Source: Caballeronia sp. NK8 (GTDB lineage Bacteria; Pseudomonadota; Gammaproteobacteria; Burkholderiales; Burkholderiaceae). Taken from it: a DNA stretch of 64,000 nucleotides. The DNA lies in NCBI RefSeq assembly GCF_018408855.1, contig NZ_AP024328.1, forward strand, positions 124,001 through 188,000, given 5' to 3'. The position numbers and the translations under genes are program-made. The notes under the pieces were generated by a model, which worked only from the letters and a program-made list of their open reading frames with translations, searched no databases and had not been told where the DNA came from. Positions within the stretch are counted from its first letter, which is position 1. Every line of letters begins with the position of its first letter. Shown piece by piece: positions 40,754 through 51,779 of this stretch.

Positions 40754-41638
40754 ATGAAAAAGTATTTGGTCCGTTCTCAGGTGTGGGGACAGTTTCTTGC
40801 ATCCGCAGTGGTTCACTGGTGCGGAGACCCCCAACTTTGACTTGATTTTGAGTTACTATGGGAAAAGCGACAGTTACACAGACGTTTTTTGCCAAAGTCG
40901 TACATCGATTCAAGGGATCAAGAGTGGAAGGTCTCAACGACTTCATGGCGCACAATGCTCTAATTGATTTCGCAATATCGCTACATCTGGCTCCCGGACG
41001 ACGATATCCTGACGATGTTTAAAACATTGAACGGTTTTTTCGAGTACGTGGACCGAGAGAATTTTGCGCTCGCACAACCGTCGCTTGACGAGAGAAGCTA
41101 TTTCGGTCACGCAACAACGTTGCAAAACAAGGCGTTCGAATTTCGTGAGACAAATTTCGTGGAAGTAATGGTCCCATGTTTCTCGTCGAGTGCGTTGCAT
41201 GCGATAATAGACAGCTTCAAAACGACCAAATCAGGCTGGGGCCTTGATTTCGTCTGGCCTACGCGGGTAGCTTTATTGGGAAAGGTCGGTATCATCGATC
41301 GGTTTTCCGTATTCCATACGCGCCCACTTGGTTCGGCTGGACACGGCACAGGAGAAGGGGCAAAAATTAGTCCATGGTCTGAACTGAATCAGACGCTCGC
41401 GCAGTACGGGTCGCGCGCGTCCATAAAAGTACTTCAGGGCAGAAGAAGCAATATGGGGAAGACGTATGCGAGTGGGCGGATGGGTAATGCCATATTTTTT
41501 TTGCATGCTGTACGAGGCAGCCATCCTGTGCGGCGGAAAAATGTCGCCACTTACCTAGGGCTGTTGAAAGAATATCTCCCGTGGCTTCACTACCAGCAAG
41601 CGCAAAACACGTCCTCCGGAGGCAAGCGGGCCCTTTGA
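40754..41638 (+). pseudogene. DUF707 glycosyltransferase-like protein, 5' frameshifts
   Basis: The ATG at 40754 begins KKYLVRSQVWGQF. Between 40830 and 40970 the frame changes at least twice around FDLILSYYGKSDSYTD. From 40964 the frame is open to the stop: YRYIWLPDDDILTMFKTLNG carries the D-D-D sugar-nucleotide motif, then ALAQPSLDERSYFGH, NFVEVMVPCFSSSAL, SGWGLDFVWP and HTRPLGSAG. This is the DUF707 pattern. The role is likely sugar transfer in the surface polymer, next to Glf. Confidence 0.75.
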
Positions 41639-41979
41639 AGTAAGCAGTTGGCTGATTAATGTGTTCCGCTATAGCGGCGCCGCATCCATTTGTCCTCGTG
41701 AAAGGCAGGGTGCAAACGAACGTCGGCGGGGCTTCATCGGATAGTGAATGTCAGATCTATAACTACACGCAGATTTTGCGTAATGTCTCGGTGGAATCAA
41801 GATGACTTGGCGTCTCGGTTCTAAAGATCAGATCGATTTTTGTACGTCGCACGGCTGTTGTGGATTAACGAATCTCGAATGGAGCAGCGAGAATGTATAG
41901 TTTTTTAAAAAAAACCACTTACGTACATTAGTTAAACCGCTCAGATATTCTTATAAGATCCCGAAATAATTTATCTTTA
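41639..41979. other. AT-rich spacer without a gene
   Basis: Contains long A/T stretches (for example an eight-A run near 41910), unlike the flanking DNA. No open frame of note. Marks the start of the AT-rich methyltransferase relic. Confidence 0.5.
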
Positions 41980-42612
41980 CGCTGAGAGATCAAAATATCC
42001 AAGCTGCGCTTCAAAGAAGAGCACTTGAGGAGACAATTGATTTATGTTGAAAGCAACATGCTCGGAGTAGATTTCCGTAGCATCTTCATATGAATTGCTC
42101 TCGAAGGCAATATCCATGATAAAGGGTGACGGGCTTATTTGTGAATTCGGAGTATTCAGCGGGAAATCAATCAACCATATAGCGAGCAAGTAACCTCTGA
42201 AGTCTATGGCTTTGACTCATTTGAGGGACTTCCTGAACGATGGAGAGATGATTGATCGGGGATTCTTTAAGGTCGACGGACTGCCCAAGGTGTCGAAAAA
42301 ATGTGGTTTTAATTAAAGGGTGGTTTGATAAGACCCTTGCCAGAAATTTGCTAAAAATTATTCAAAAGACGTGTCTTTCCTGCATATCGACTGTGATCTG
42401 TACTTCATCGACAAAGGTAATTTTCGAAAATCTTGGTGAAAAAATCAAGCCGCGGATGCATCATCGTCTTCGATGAATACTTTAATTATCCTGGCTGGAA
42501 AGAGGGTGAAATAAAGGCATTTCATGAGTTTCTGGAGACTCATCAACTAACATATGAATACATTGGTTACAACGCAAAACACGAGCAAGCTGCCGTCGAA
42601 ATAAAGAAGCCG
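41980..42612 (+). pseudogene. Class I SAM-dependent methyltransferase (TylF/Methyltransf_24-like), heavily frameshifted
   Basis: Pieces in three frames assemble to GLICEFGVFSGKSINHIA, which is the SAM-binding motif, SEVYGFDSFEGLPERWRDD, VVLIKGWFDKTL, SFLHIDCDLY and IVFDEYFNYPGWKEGE, then HEFLETHQLTYEYIGYN. These are the glycine-rich and acidic motifs of TylF-like enzymes, which methylate hydroxyls of sugars. Composition is markedly more AT-rich than the rest of the window, suggesting acquisition from elsewhere. Coding similarity ends abruptly at about 42612 without a stop, so the 3' end is lost. Confidence 0.7.
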
Positions 42613-43743
42613 GGTCTGACTCGTTTTTTGCTTTTAACGCGCTCAACAATCGTCGAGAAGTGTAGTTCGCCGAAGGCGTCGCCATCCAGTCGCGCAACGA
42701 GTAAGCGCGGTGCCGAATCCGTGAGCTACCTAGGCGGCTGTGAGCAGAAATACGCAAGCTCGGCAGGCCCGATCCGGTTGCTTCGGTCGCCCGCGTCCAT
42801 GACGCAAAAGCCAACGCCCAGATGCCGCGTTCGTGGTATGCTTCTAAGCCTCCGGCGCGGCACGTCAACGGCTTTGGCGGCATCGACAGGGTTCCTGCAC
42901 GCTAGCGTCAAGGCGTCCGGCTCACATTCGCCTCTCGCGTCGCTTCGTCCATCTTGCCACGAGTCATATTCCGTCGCCGAAGCACGACTTAAAACCATGC
43001 GAGGGCGATGTCGATAGTCGGCTGTTGTCGATTTAGTAATACTCCAATAGGGCACGCCCATGCCAGTGACGTGGTCTAAAAAACCGTTTCAAGTCAGCGC
43101 AGAATCAAAGAAATAGCAAACTTCATCCATTGAGAGCGGCGCTACCACATGCGCGTGACGAATCGCAGACTGTTCCAGAAAACGTTTGGTCGATTCAATG
43201 TACGATCTTGCGAAAGTCTGAGATAGAACCGCTGCGGGTACTCGAGGCCGTGGTCCTCTAGCACCTTCATGTATTGCTCTAGTTCGTTCATGGTCTTATC
43301 TCGGCGGCTTGCGTTGCTTGTAGATGATCGTAATAGGGTGATCCAGTGCGACTCGCGAGCTTCAAGAACTCTATTCGCCTCCAATTCCGTCAACTAGCTT
43401 CCGCCTTCATGAGCCCCTCGCAACTCGGCGCGGGGGATGCTGACCGCGCTTCAGAAACCGAATGTGCCTGCACACCATATGCCAAAAATTTTGCGCATAA
43501 ATTACGCGTCAATGCCGCTAACGATGGCGTGTGTTATAGAGGCCAAATTTCCGACGCATACCGAACCTATGGCTTGTGCCACCGATTGCGCAGAGCAATC
43601 CCAGGAACGCCGTCTCTCGGAGATGCGTCGGAGTCGAGACACGCACTGATGTCCGTTTTCTAATCGGCGGATCAATTTCTTTTGGAGGTTCTCTCATAGC
43701 AGAATCATCGTTCTCTTCAGGGTTCCTCATCGACGATGGTTTC
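42613..43743. other. No assignable gene
   Basis: GC-rich again. Long frames in 42620-43020 are serine/arginine-rich on both strands and resemble the non-coding repeats of this group. A minus-strand frame at 43142-43291 would encode 49 residues (MNELEQYMKVLEDHGLEYPQ), possibly the tail of a lost protein. Nothing can be named. Confidence 0.4.
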
Positions 43744-44131
43744 TCATCCGACAGGGCGTGCGGGCCCTACTGGGCCCGTGACCATACTCGTGGGAAGCGA
43801 AAGTGCGCAGCGCTTCACGTCATCGACCACTTGTAAGTATTCGAGAAGTCTGTGCGTTCTCGCTTCGATGTCAGCCTCCGGTTCAAGCCACATACCGCGA
43901 GCACACGCATCTCCAGTACGACAAACTATAAATAATGCAACCGGCCTCGAATTGACCATCGTTTCTCAACGTTCCGAGATGAGCCACAATGCCCTCGAGG
44001 TGCGCAAGCTCGTTTCGCTGTAACTCATGCAGGTTCATAGGCTGACTTGCAAATAAGCGGAAGTCGTCTACTGCGAATGCTTCTTGTGAGCGTTCCTTTC
44101 CTGGCGTCGCAGGATGCGCAGAATCTGTCAT
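43744..44131 (-). pseudogene. Possible YWR-type small protein, frameshifted
   Basis: The frame from ATG 44131 reads MNLHELQRNELAHLEGIVAH, LGTLRNDGQFEAGCIIYS, YWR; a neighbouring frame continues EPEADIEARTHRLLEYLQVV. The layout (an N-terminal L-x-E-L-x-x-L-x-x-I-V helix, then YWR, then a second helix) is like that of the intact protein at 59517-59954. Function unknown. Confidence 0.3.
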
Positions 44132-44837
44132 GGCTGACGTCCACAAGCTTATCGAATCGATTATCGCCGGGATGACTACCCAACTCGGCTGCGGCGCCCG
44201 GCAATCGAGGTGCACGCGGGAGCCACCGCAGTATCCGACGTGCCTCGCGAGGGAAACGTTACGACGTTTTACGAAACGTTGTCTAACCTTTGTAGCATTG
44301 AAACATGTCAAACCGTTCGCATATTAATCGGGGGTTTACGGCATGTACGCAGTGTTGATTGGTCGTTTGGATTAGTTTAGGTAGAGGTTACTTAATGATT
44401 GAATGCGGTATTTTGTCCATCGCCTTGAGTCAAACCAAGGCGTGGCACTCATGGCGCGGGTGCTCGCATTTGGACGCCAACGCCGGCCGATGGTCGGGCT
44501 ACTCTTCAGGAATGAAGTTTGAATGAACTCTTAGGGCATTAGAAGCGATGCCTCAGGGCCGACGTGTCGCCTCAAACCTGATTGCTCGTGGATGACGGCT
44601 CGGTGGACGCCGTTTAATCCCATGCTCCACCCAGTGGCGAATTGCCGCTTGGACGTCACCGCGTTGCCACACGCTCTGAATGTACAACATCGGTGCGTCG
44701 CGAGAAGCGAGTCGTCGGCCATCGCGCTACCTTGATTCCAATGGGGAATTCCGCCGGCGCCTCCATTTCGCCCAGCGCGCGTATAAGTGTATGCACCCGA
44801 TAATTCGACCGGCCGACGTCAGCGCGTAGCGAATGTT
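44132..44837. other. No assignable gene
   Basis: A plus-strand scrap near 44215-44310 (VPREGNVTTFYETLSNL) is vaguely like a TetR N-terminus, but without enough context to call. The rest shows nothing. Confidence 0.4.
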
Positions 44838-45732
44838 ACCTCGAAGTTTCTGGAAAGTTCCACTCAGCGAATTCTGAAAAATTGGGCGAACTTGCTGGTG
44901 CGATACACGAAGCCCGCCACAGCCGGCCGAAGGTGTAGTTCACGCCAGCGCCAAAGGTCTTCTGACTGCTGGCCAGCACGCCTAAAGGCACAGCGGTCGG
45001 TGTGAGCGCGCCCTGCAGGGACGAGCCGGTTGTATCGGTGACTGCACCATTCGTGTTCAATTGTGCCGGCGTGCGCGCGCACTGTTGAGTTGGAGGTAAC
45101 CGGCCCCGAAGCTCCACGCGTCCCGAAACATACGACATTCCCAAAGCTATAGGCGCGATTGTTCGTGAATCCACCTGCCTGATTGGAAAAGCCGTAAAGC
45201 GCGCCGAATCTGAAGCCGGCGAAATGCGGGCTCAGGTACTTCACGGAGTTGTTTATCTGAAACGAATCGTTCAGGTTGTCGTTGTCTAACGGGTGCGCGA
45301 AATGCGTGCCGCCGAACTCCGTGCCGGTCAGTGAAAAGCGGCGCGACAAAATCGACCATGCCGTCGGTCTGGCGGCCCAGCGTGAGCGCGCCGTAGTCGC
45401 GCTCGACAAGCCGACATAAGCCTGGCGATTGAAAATGCGGTTGCTCGACGAGAACTGCCCCGTTGTTCAGGTTGAAGCCGCTCTCCAGGGTGAAGATGGC
45501 ACTCAACCCTGCGCCGAGGTCTCAGTCCCGCGCAAGCCCCAGCGGGCTGTACTGAACCGCACCGCTTGTCATCTCCCAGTTGCTGTGTCCGCCTCCCGTC
45601 CCGGTGATCTGGTTGTTCGTGTAGGTCAGACCCGCGTCGATCAGCCCGTAAAGCGTAACACTGGTTTGCGCATGCGCAACGCCGGTCAGTGTGATGATCG
45701 TTCGTGGCGCCGGTTATAAGCATTCTATTCAT
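44838..45732 (-). pseudogene. Gram-negative porin (Burkholderia type), frameshifted and 3'-truncated
   Basis: Reading frames join as a signal-peptide end (VAHAQ), SVTLYGLIDAGLTYTNNQ, GAVQYSPLGLARD, GAGLSAIFTLESGFNLNNGA, DYGALTLGRQTDGMVDFVAP, DNDNLNDSFQINNSVKYLSP and FAGFRFGALYGFSNQAGGFT. This is the classic trimeric porin of Burkholderiales. At least three frameshifts occur, and the similarity stops near 44840 after about 60 percent of the usual ~370 residues. The C-terminal barrel strands are missing. Confidence 0.8.
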
Positions 45733-46109
45733 TTGCGTGCTCCAGACAGGTCCGATCGAATTCCCTTGGGACGCTTTCTTTACAGACCTCGATGTCTGCC
45801 GGGGACGCAGCGAGCATTTCATCGATTAGAAACGCGCGATGTTTTCCACACACTCTATGCGACCGCAATTGGAACCGCCAACCTAAAAACAAAGCCGTTC
45901 GAACTTTGGCGTCAGGAGTTTTCGCTTTCTAGGAGACGCGGACGCAATTTTCGTTTGGAGTTCCCGACGTCCAGGCGCAAGGATGTGCTGATGGCTTGCC
46001 TGCGGCTACCAGTGCTCTTTGCAGATCCACATCTACACGCCGATTGGTGTTTTGTGCCAATGACGGACGGCATATTGGCAGCTATTAATTAAACGTCGCC
46101 ATTTCATCT
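45733..46109. other. Divergent intergenic region between porin and TetR relics
   Basis: About 380 bp, likely once the shared promoter region of the two divergent genes. No motif is certain. Confidence 0.4.
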
Positions 46110-46913
46110 ATGATCGCCCCCATGAGTGAACTACGAGTGAAGCGTGACCAGAAGGGACGCGGAGGCGAATTCTCGACGCCGCTGTCGAGCAATTCACAAA
46201 GTTCGGCCTCGCCGGCGCGCGTGTCGACGCGATTGCCACGGCGGCCGCCACGAACGAGCGGATGCTTTTACTACTACTTCGTGAGCAAGGAGGGGCTTTA
46301 CGTTGCTGTGCTTGAAGCAATGTACGCCCCGGTTTGCGGAGCGAGAGGGAAGCTTGGACCTGTCTGGCCTGCAACCATCCGACGCGATCCGAAAGCTGGC
46401 CCTGTCGATCTGGGCATATTTGCGGAGAATCCTCAATGGCTCAACCTCGTCAATAACGAAAATTTGCACGAAGCACGGTACCTTGAGAGGTCACGCAGGT
46501 TACGCGAGACGATCTCCCCAGTGGTCGACCTTCTGCGGTCGATCCTCGAGCGCGGAACCTCAGAAGGGCAGTTTCGCTCGGGCGTTGATCCGATCGACTT
46601 CTATGTGACGTTAGTGGGTATGGGCTATTACATCGTGTCCAACCGCTTCACGTTGGAGGCATTCACTGGCCGGAATTACTCAGATCTTTGCAATCTGGAG
46701 TCGATTTCGACGTTGCATGTCGACATGCTGCTTGCTTATCTCCGCGGGACCCTACCGCATGAATTGATTCGTCCGAGCACGTCGAACTTAACAGTGAACG
46801 ATTCGCATTCCAAACCGATACTCGTGCCGTTGTTCAATCGAGACGACGAGACAGGCGACCCGGATTTGTGTGGCGATAGCGAAATAAGCGAATATTTTTC
46901 TAGATTGACTTAA
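46110..46913 (+). pseudogene. TetR-family regulator with paired frameshifts
   Basis: The frame from ATG 46110 stays open for 267 residues, but two internal stretches are in the wrong phase. Between about 46157 and 46270 the correct frame is RRRILDAAVEQFTKFGLAGA, VDAIATAAATNERM, the TetR helix-turn-helix. Between about 46335 and 46430 it is LDLSGLQPSDAIRKLALSIW. Each shift is reversed by a second one, so the outer parts (YYYFVSKEGLYVAVLEAMYA; RRLRETISPVVDLLRSILER) share a phase. As read, the DNA-binding helix is scrambled. Confidence 0.7.
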
Positions 46914-46934
46914 CGTGCTCTGAACGGAGTTGGC

Positions 46935-47190
46935 ATGAGGGCGAACACGCGTCGTTTCCTGCGTCGCGTTCATCGGATCTTTTGTTTTCGTGCAGATGCG
47001 CCCATGCTGCGAACCTAGATTTCCTCGAGAATACGCCAATTAGCTATATAAAACCCGCCGACCCAGAGGCGCTCAATTGTGCCGCTCAGGAGGCGCTCGA
47101 CACGAATGAGACGGCGAAGTGATCGAACGGAACAACAATGCCACCGGTAACACGGTGCATGTCAAGTCGCGGACAGAACGTCTGCTTTTG
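46935..47190 (+). pseudogene. Decayed second copy of the RT0821-like surface-protein gene
   Basis: The stretch aligns base by base with 8056-8300, including about 20 bp upstream (TGAACGGAG shared). It retains the signal-peptide end CAHAANL, the TPISYMKPADP-like region and the AAQEALDT segment, but carries a TAG right after the signal sequence, frame changes and no 3' third. The substitutions are numerous, so the duplication is old or the copies came from different sources. Confidence 0.7.
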
Positions 47191-47432
47191 AATTAACTCG
47201 CTTACGTGGTACTGGTGTGCCAACGATATCGAGGTCAACTTCTATCCAGGTCTCCTGCGCGTCCCGCATCGGTACTCACCAAATCGCGAAAAGGATGCAG
47301 TGTTTTTCAGATACTTAAGAAAGTTCCCTCGCCATATGACTGTCCAGACTTTCCCGGGGCCGGCGCCGGAGCGCGTGACAACGCGCACCGCCTCGCGGAT
47401 GATGAAGCCGGAAAGACAGCAGAGATTCAGCG

Positions 47433-50400
47433 ATGACCGACGATCTGGCGACATGGTTGGCGCAGATTGGCCTCGGCGCTCATGCTGCGAAGTTCATTTC
47501 GCAAGGAATCGACTGGGATGTGCTCGGGGATCTTTCCGAGTGCGACCTGAAGGAACTCGGACTTAAGCTCGGCGACCGCAAGCGGCTCGCAAAAGGGCTC
47601 GCGAGTCTGACGGACACCCACGCGCATGCGCTTGGGCGGGTAAGGGAGTGCGCAGGCTCACCCGGCGCGACGGAACGTGAGGCCATCGAGGCCGAGAGAC
47701 GGCAGATCACAGTGATGTTCGTCGATCTCATCGACTCTACAGCGCTCGCCGAGCGCTTCGATCCCGAGGATCTGCGACGCCTTCTGGGCGATTACATCAA
47801 GCCTGTGCGCGCGCAATCGAAGCCCATGAAGGCCATATCGCGCTGTATATCGGCGATGGCCTGCTCGTCTATTTCGGCTACCCGAATGCGCACGAAGACG
47901 ATGCCCGTGCGCGCGGTGCTCGCCGCGCTCGCCGCCATAGAGGCGCTGCGCGAGGCGAACGATCGCATCGAGACTGAGTGTGGCGTTCACCTGCGGGTGC
48001 GGATCGGAATCGAGGCGGGCCTCGTCGTTGCGGGTGCGGTAGGCGCGGGATCGTCGCGGGATCAGCAGGCGATCGTTGGAGAAGCGCCGATCATCGCCGC
48101 AAGGCTACAGGCCATCGCTCCGCCCGATGCGATCGTCGTGGGGCCGACCGCGCAACACCTGATAGAAGGATCGTTCAAGCTCGAAGACCTGGGCTACCGG
48201 GAATTGAAAGGGATCACCGGCCGGTCCGCGTCCAGCGCATTCTCGCGCGCAGGCCGACGCAATCGATCGCTTCGAAATCAGGGCGGTCCACGGCATCACC
48301 CCGCTCATCGGCCGGGCCGCAGAACTCAACATGATCCGGCAGCGCTGGAAGCAGGGCGTCGAAGGCGAAATGCGCTGCGTGATGCTGACTGGCGAGCCGG
48401 GAATCGGGAAATCCCGCATGCTTCGGGCGTTTTGCGACAGCATCAGTGACGATTCGCATGGGATCGTCTCGCTTCACTGCTCCGCCTACTATCGCAACAG
48501 TCCTTTCTGGCCGGTTCTGCGCTGGCTGCAGCGCACGTTCGGCGTCGGCCGGGATGCGGCCGCTGGGCCAGGTGGTACGGATAGTGAGCGGCTCAAGGCG
48601 GGCATCGCAAGCCTCGGAGTCGATGCAGACGAGGCACTGCTCGTTCTTGCGAACTTGCTCGGCATATCGGCAGCCACGTGCGGTCCGGCCGTCGACACCT
48701 CTTCGCCTTCCTTCAAGCGCCGGACGCTGGATGTGCTCGTTTCCATGCTCGAAGCGTCAACGCGCGATCGGCCGGTGCTCTTCGTTGTCGAAGATGTGCA
48801 CTGGATCGACCCGTCGTCATTCGAATTCGTTGGACTGGTGATCGAGCGGCTGATTTCCGCGAGACTTCTCGTCCTGCTCACGGCACGACCGGAGTTCGAA
48901 TCGGGATGGACCTTCCCGCATCTCGTACAGGTCAATCTCGACCGGCTTTCGCGCCGCGACTGCGTGGCGATGATCGAGCGGCTCACGGGCGGCAAGTCCT
49001 TGCCTGCGCTCGTGCTCGATCAGATCGTCTCCAAGACGGACGGCGTCCCGCTCTTCTTGGAAGAACTGACGAAGGCCGTTCTCCAGGGCGATCTGTTGCA
49101 GGACGCCGGAATGAGCTACGAGTTGAAAGGCGCGGCGCAGGCGATCGCGATTCCGGACACGCTGCAGGGCTCGCTGCTGTCGCGGCTCGACCGGCTCGAT
49201 CCAGCCGTCAAGGAAATCGCGCAGGTCGCGGCCACAGTGGGACGGGAGTTCGGCGCAAAGCTGCTGGGCCTGATTGCGTCGACGTCGGAGAACGAACTGC
49301 AGGATGAGCTCGATTGTTTGATCGCAGCCGAAATCATCGTTCCGGCCCCGGGCAAACGCGCTGACGACGATGCCTATATGTTCCGACACGCATTGATCCA
49401 GGAGATTGCATACCAGTCGCTCCTGCTCGCGCGCCGGCGGCACTATCACGCGCGCATCGCCGCCGCTCTCGAGGAACATTATCCGGACATCGTCGAGCGG
49501 CAACCTGAGCTGATCGCACAGAACTTCGCCGCGGCCGATCTGCCGGTGCGGGCGATTGGCTACTGCAGCGTGCCGGCGAGCGGGCGCTTGCGGGCGCGGC
49601 TTACGACGAGGCCATCGCCCATGCGCAGCGCGGACTCGAACTCGTCGATCGATGCTCCTGCGACGAGCCTGACCGGGCGACCCGCATCCTGCCATTACTG
49701 CTGACAAGAGGCCGGGCAGAACTCCGGATGGCACAACGCGAGGCGATAGCGACCTTCCGCGAAGCGGCTCGCATTGCCCGCGACCAGAAGCTGACTCCGT
49801 ATCTCGTGCAAGCAGCATTGGAGTTCGACACCGCCGAGACCTTCCTCGAAGGCTCCGGTAATGCATCGCTTGCGCTGCTGGAGGAGGCGCTCGCCGAGAC
49901 CGACGCCGAGGAATCGGTCGAGCACTGCCGCCTGCTGAGTCGGCTCGTGCGCACCGTTCATATGACAGGCGCACGCGAACAAAGCAGCGAGTTTGCACTG
50001 CAGGCCGTCGCGCTCGCCCGACGCCTGAACGACCTGCCTAGCCTTTTCGACGCATTGGCGTGCGAGTTGATGCATGTTGGTGCGCTACCGTTGTCCGCGG
50101 ACAGCTTTGTCCAGCGGGCAAACGTCTTACTGGAGCTGAGGCACATTGCAGAAACGCTGGGCGATGCACACACCATCGGCCATGCATGCGCTCGATGTCT
50201 TGCCGGGTATCTGGAGATCGGCCAGGTGGACCAGTTCGAAAGCGCGCTGGAGCGGTATCGGCAAATTGCCGCCAGTGGGCAGCACTTCGTCGACAAGTGG
50301 TGCGTGACTGGGGCGCAGGCGATGCGGGCTATTCTTGTCGGTGATTTCGCCGAGGCGGAACGAAAGACGCGCGACTCGCTACAGATGGCGCAAAGCGCCG

Positions 50401-51068
50401 ATGCGAATCTCGCAACCGGCGTCTACGGCATGCAGATGTTCTCGATTCGCCGCGAACAGGGCCGGCTCGCGGAGGTAGCACCGATCTTCAAGCGCTTTAT
50501 CGACGATGCACATTCTGAGGATACGACTTGGCGGCCAGGATACATGTTGATATGCAGCGATCTCGGCTTCGAAGCGAAGGCACGCGACAATCTCGATCGG
50601 CTTTCGGAATCGGCATACGGTGTCCCCATGGACAGCAAGCGGCTGGTCACGCTTGCCTATCTGGCGGAAGTGGCCGCGCGCCTGCGGGATGTCGGACATG
50701 CCGAACGGATCTACGCCCTTCTCCTGCCATTCCGCGACCAGGCCGTCACGGTTCCGGTCTTTACGCTTTGCTGCGGTTCGGCGGCACGGTTTCTTGGCAT
50801 GCTGGCCCACGCGCTCGGCGACTGGTCGAGCGCCGAACAACATTTCGAATATGCGCTGCACATGGACGAACGCTTGCGTGCGTGGCCCTGGCTCGCGCAT
50901 AGCAGACACGAATACGCGCTCATGCTCACGGCGCGCAATCGCATCGAAGACAGGAGACGAGCGCAAGACCTGCTTGCGCTCGCGGCAGCTGAAGCCAGGA
51001 AACTCAGAATGTTCGCCCTCGTCGAGCGTATTGGCGGAGCGCAGTCCGGCGCAGGGACCAGAAACTAA
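47433..51068 (+). pseudogene. SAM-domain / class III nucleotide cyclase / AAA ATPase / TPR signalling protein, frameshifted
   Basis: About 1200 residues when joined. An N-terminal SAM domain (LATWLAQIGLGAHAAKFISQ) is followed by a cyclase catalytic domain ([40 protein letters not shown]), where the two aspartates bind metal. The AAA-type ATPase has Walker A GEPGIGKS near 48390 and RPVLFVVEDVHWIDPSSFEF as Walker B. A long TPR-like helical region runs to the stop at 51068. Frame changes occur near 47805 and 47925 (a compensating pair), 48225, and 49560-49700. Such proteins act as large cytoplasmic sensors; whether the cyclase makes cAMP or is inactive is unknown. Confidence 0.8.
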
Positions 51069-51124
51069 CGCGAGATATCGCGCGGTTCGACGTGCGATGC
51101 GCGGTTTATATCTAGGAGGATGCC

Positions 51125-51382
51125 ATGCCACGGTTCATGATTGAACGCAATTTTGCGGAACAACTCGAGGTGACAAGTGACAGCGCAGCGAATGTGAAGC
51201 GAATCAACGACGAGGAAGGCGTGGAGTGGCTCTTTTCGTTTCTCAGCGCAGACAAGAAAAAGACTTATTGCCTGTATGAGGCACCCGATGCCGAGGCCAT
51301 CCGCGCCGCGGCACGCCGCGCAAATCTGCCGGCTGATGTGATCATCGAGGTAAGCGACTTGCGGCCGGAAATGTTCGGCTAG
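51125..51382 (+). CDS. DUF4242 protein (small ferredoxin-like fold)
   Basis: 85 residues. TAGGAGGATGCC before the ATG is one of the best ribosome-binding sites in the window. The sequence (RFMIERNFAEQLEVTSDSAA, GVEWLFSFLSADKKKTYCLY, EAPDAEAIRAAARRANLPAD) matches DUF4242; a related structure binds nickel. It lies 57 bp after the cyclase/AAA gene on the same strand. The same pairing is seen in other genomes as I recall, so it may serve that protein. Intact. Confidence 0.8.
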   Translation: MPRFMIERNFAEQLEVTSDSAANVKRINDEEGVEWLFSFLSADKKKTYCLYEAPDAEAIRAAARRANLPADVIIEVSDLRPEMFG

Positions 51383-51779
51383 ATGTCGCTGGACAGAGTC
51401 TGTGATCTTAGGGCTGCAGCGATGCAATGATGGGATCGCTGACCACGCCTTCGGGCAGCACCGTGATCAACGATCGACGCGTTCACGACTGCGCGGAAGT
51501 ATGTCGACTCGTTCTTAAAGTGCGAACATGACGCCGAAAGGCACGCAGGCGCTCTACTGCATGTCGCCGATTTCATGCGGGTACGTCCACGACCGTTGCT
51601 CCTCGAAAGCGGCTGCCGGAAATAACGGAGGGGTTTTCGTGCTGACCTATATTCCGCACACTGGCGCAGGTAAATAACCGATCCGACAGTGATAAACATC
51701 AGACACAGGCCGGACATACCTAACTGTTTCGCCCTCACTTGAGATTGACCCGCCAAGACGGATATCTATCGATTACTAC
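51383..51779. other. No assignable gene
   Basis: Short overlapping frames only. Probably flanking DNA of the following IS3 relic. Confidence 0.45.

Noticed and set aside
44140..44330. A second TetR-like N-terminus
   Set aside because: Only a short phrase is suggestive and the helix-turn-helix cannot be traced in any frame.
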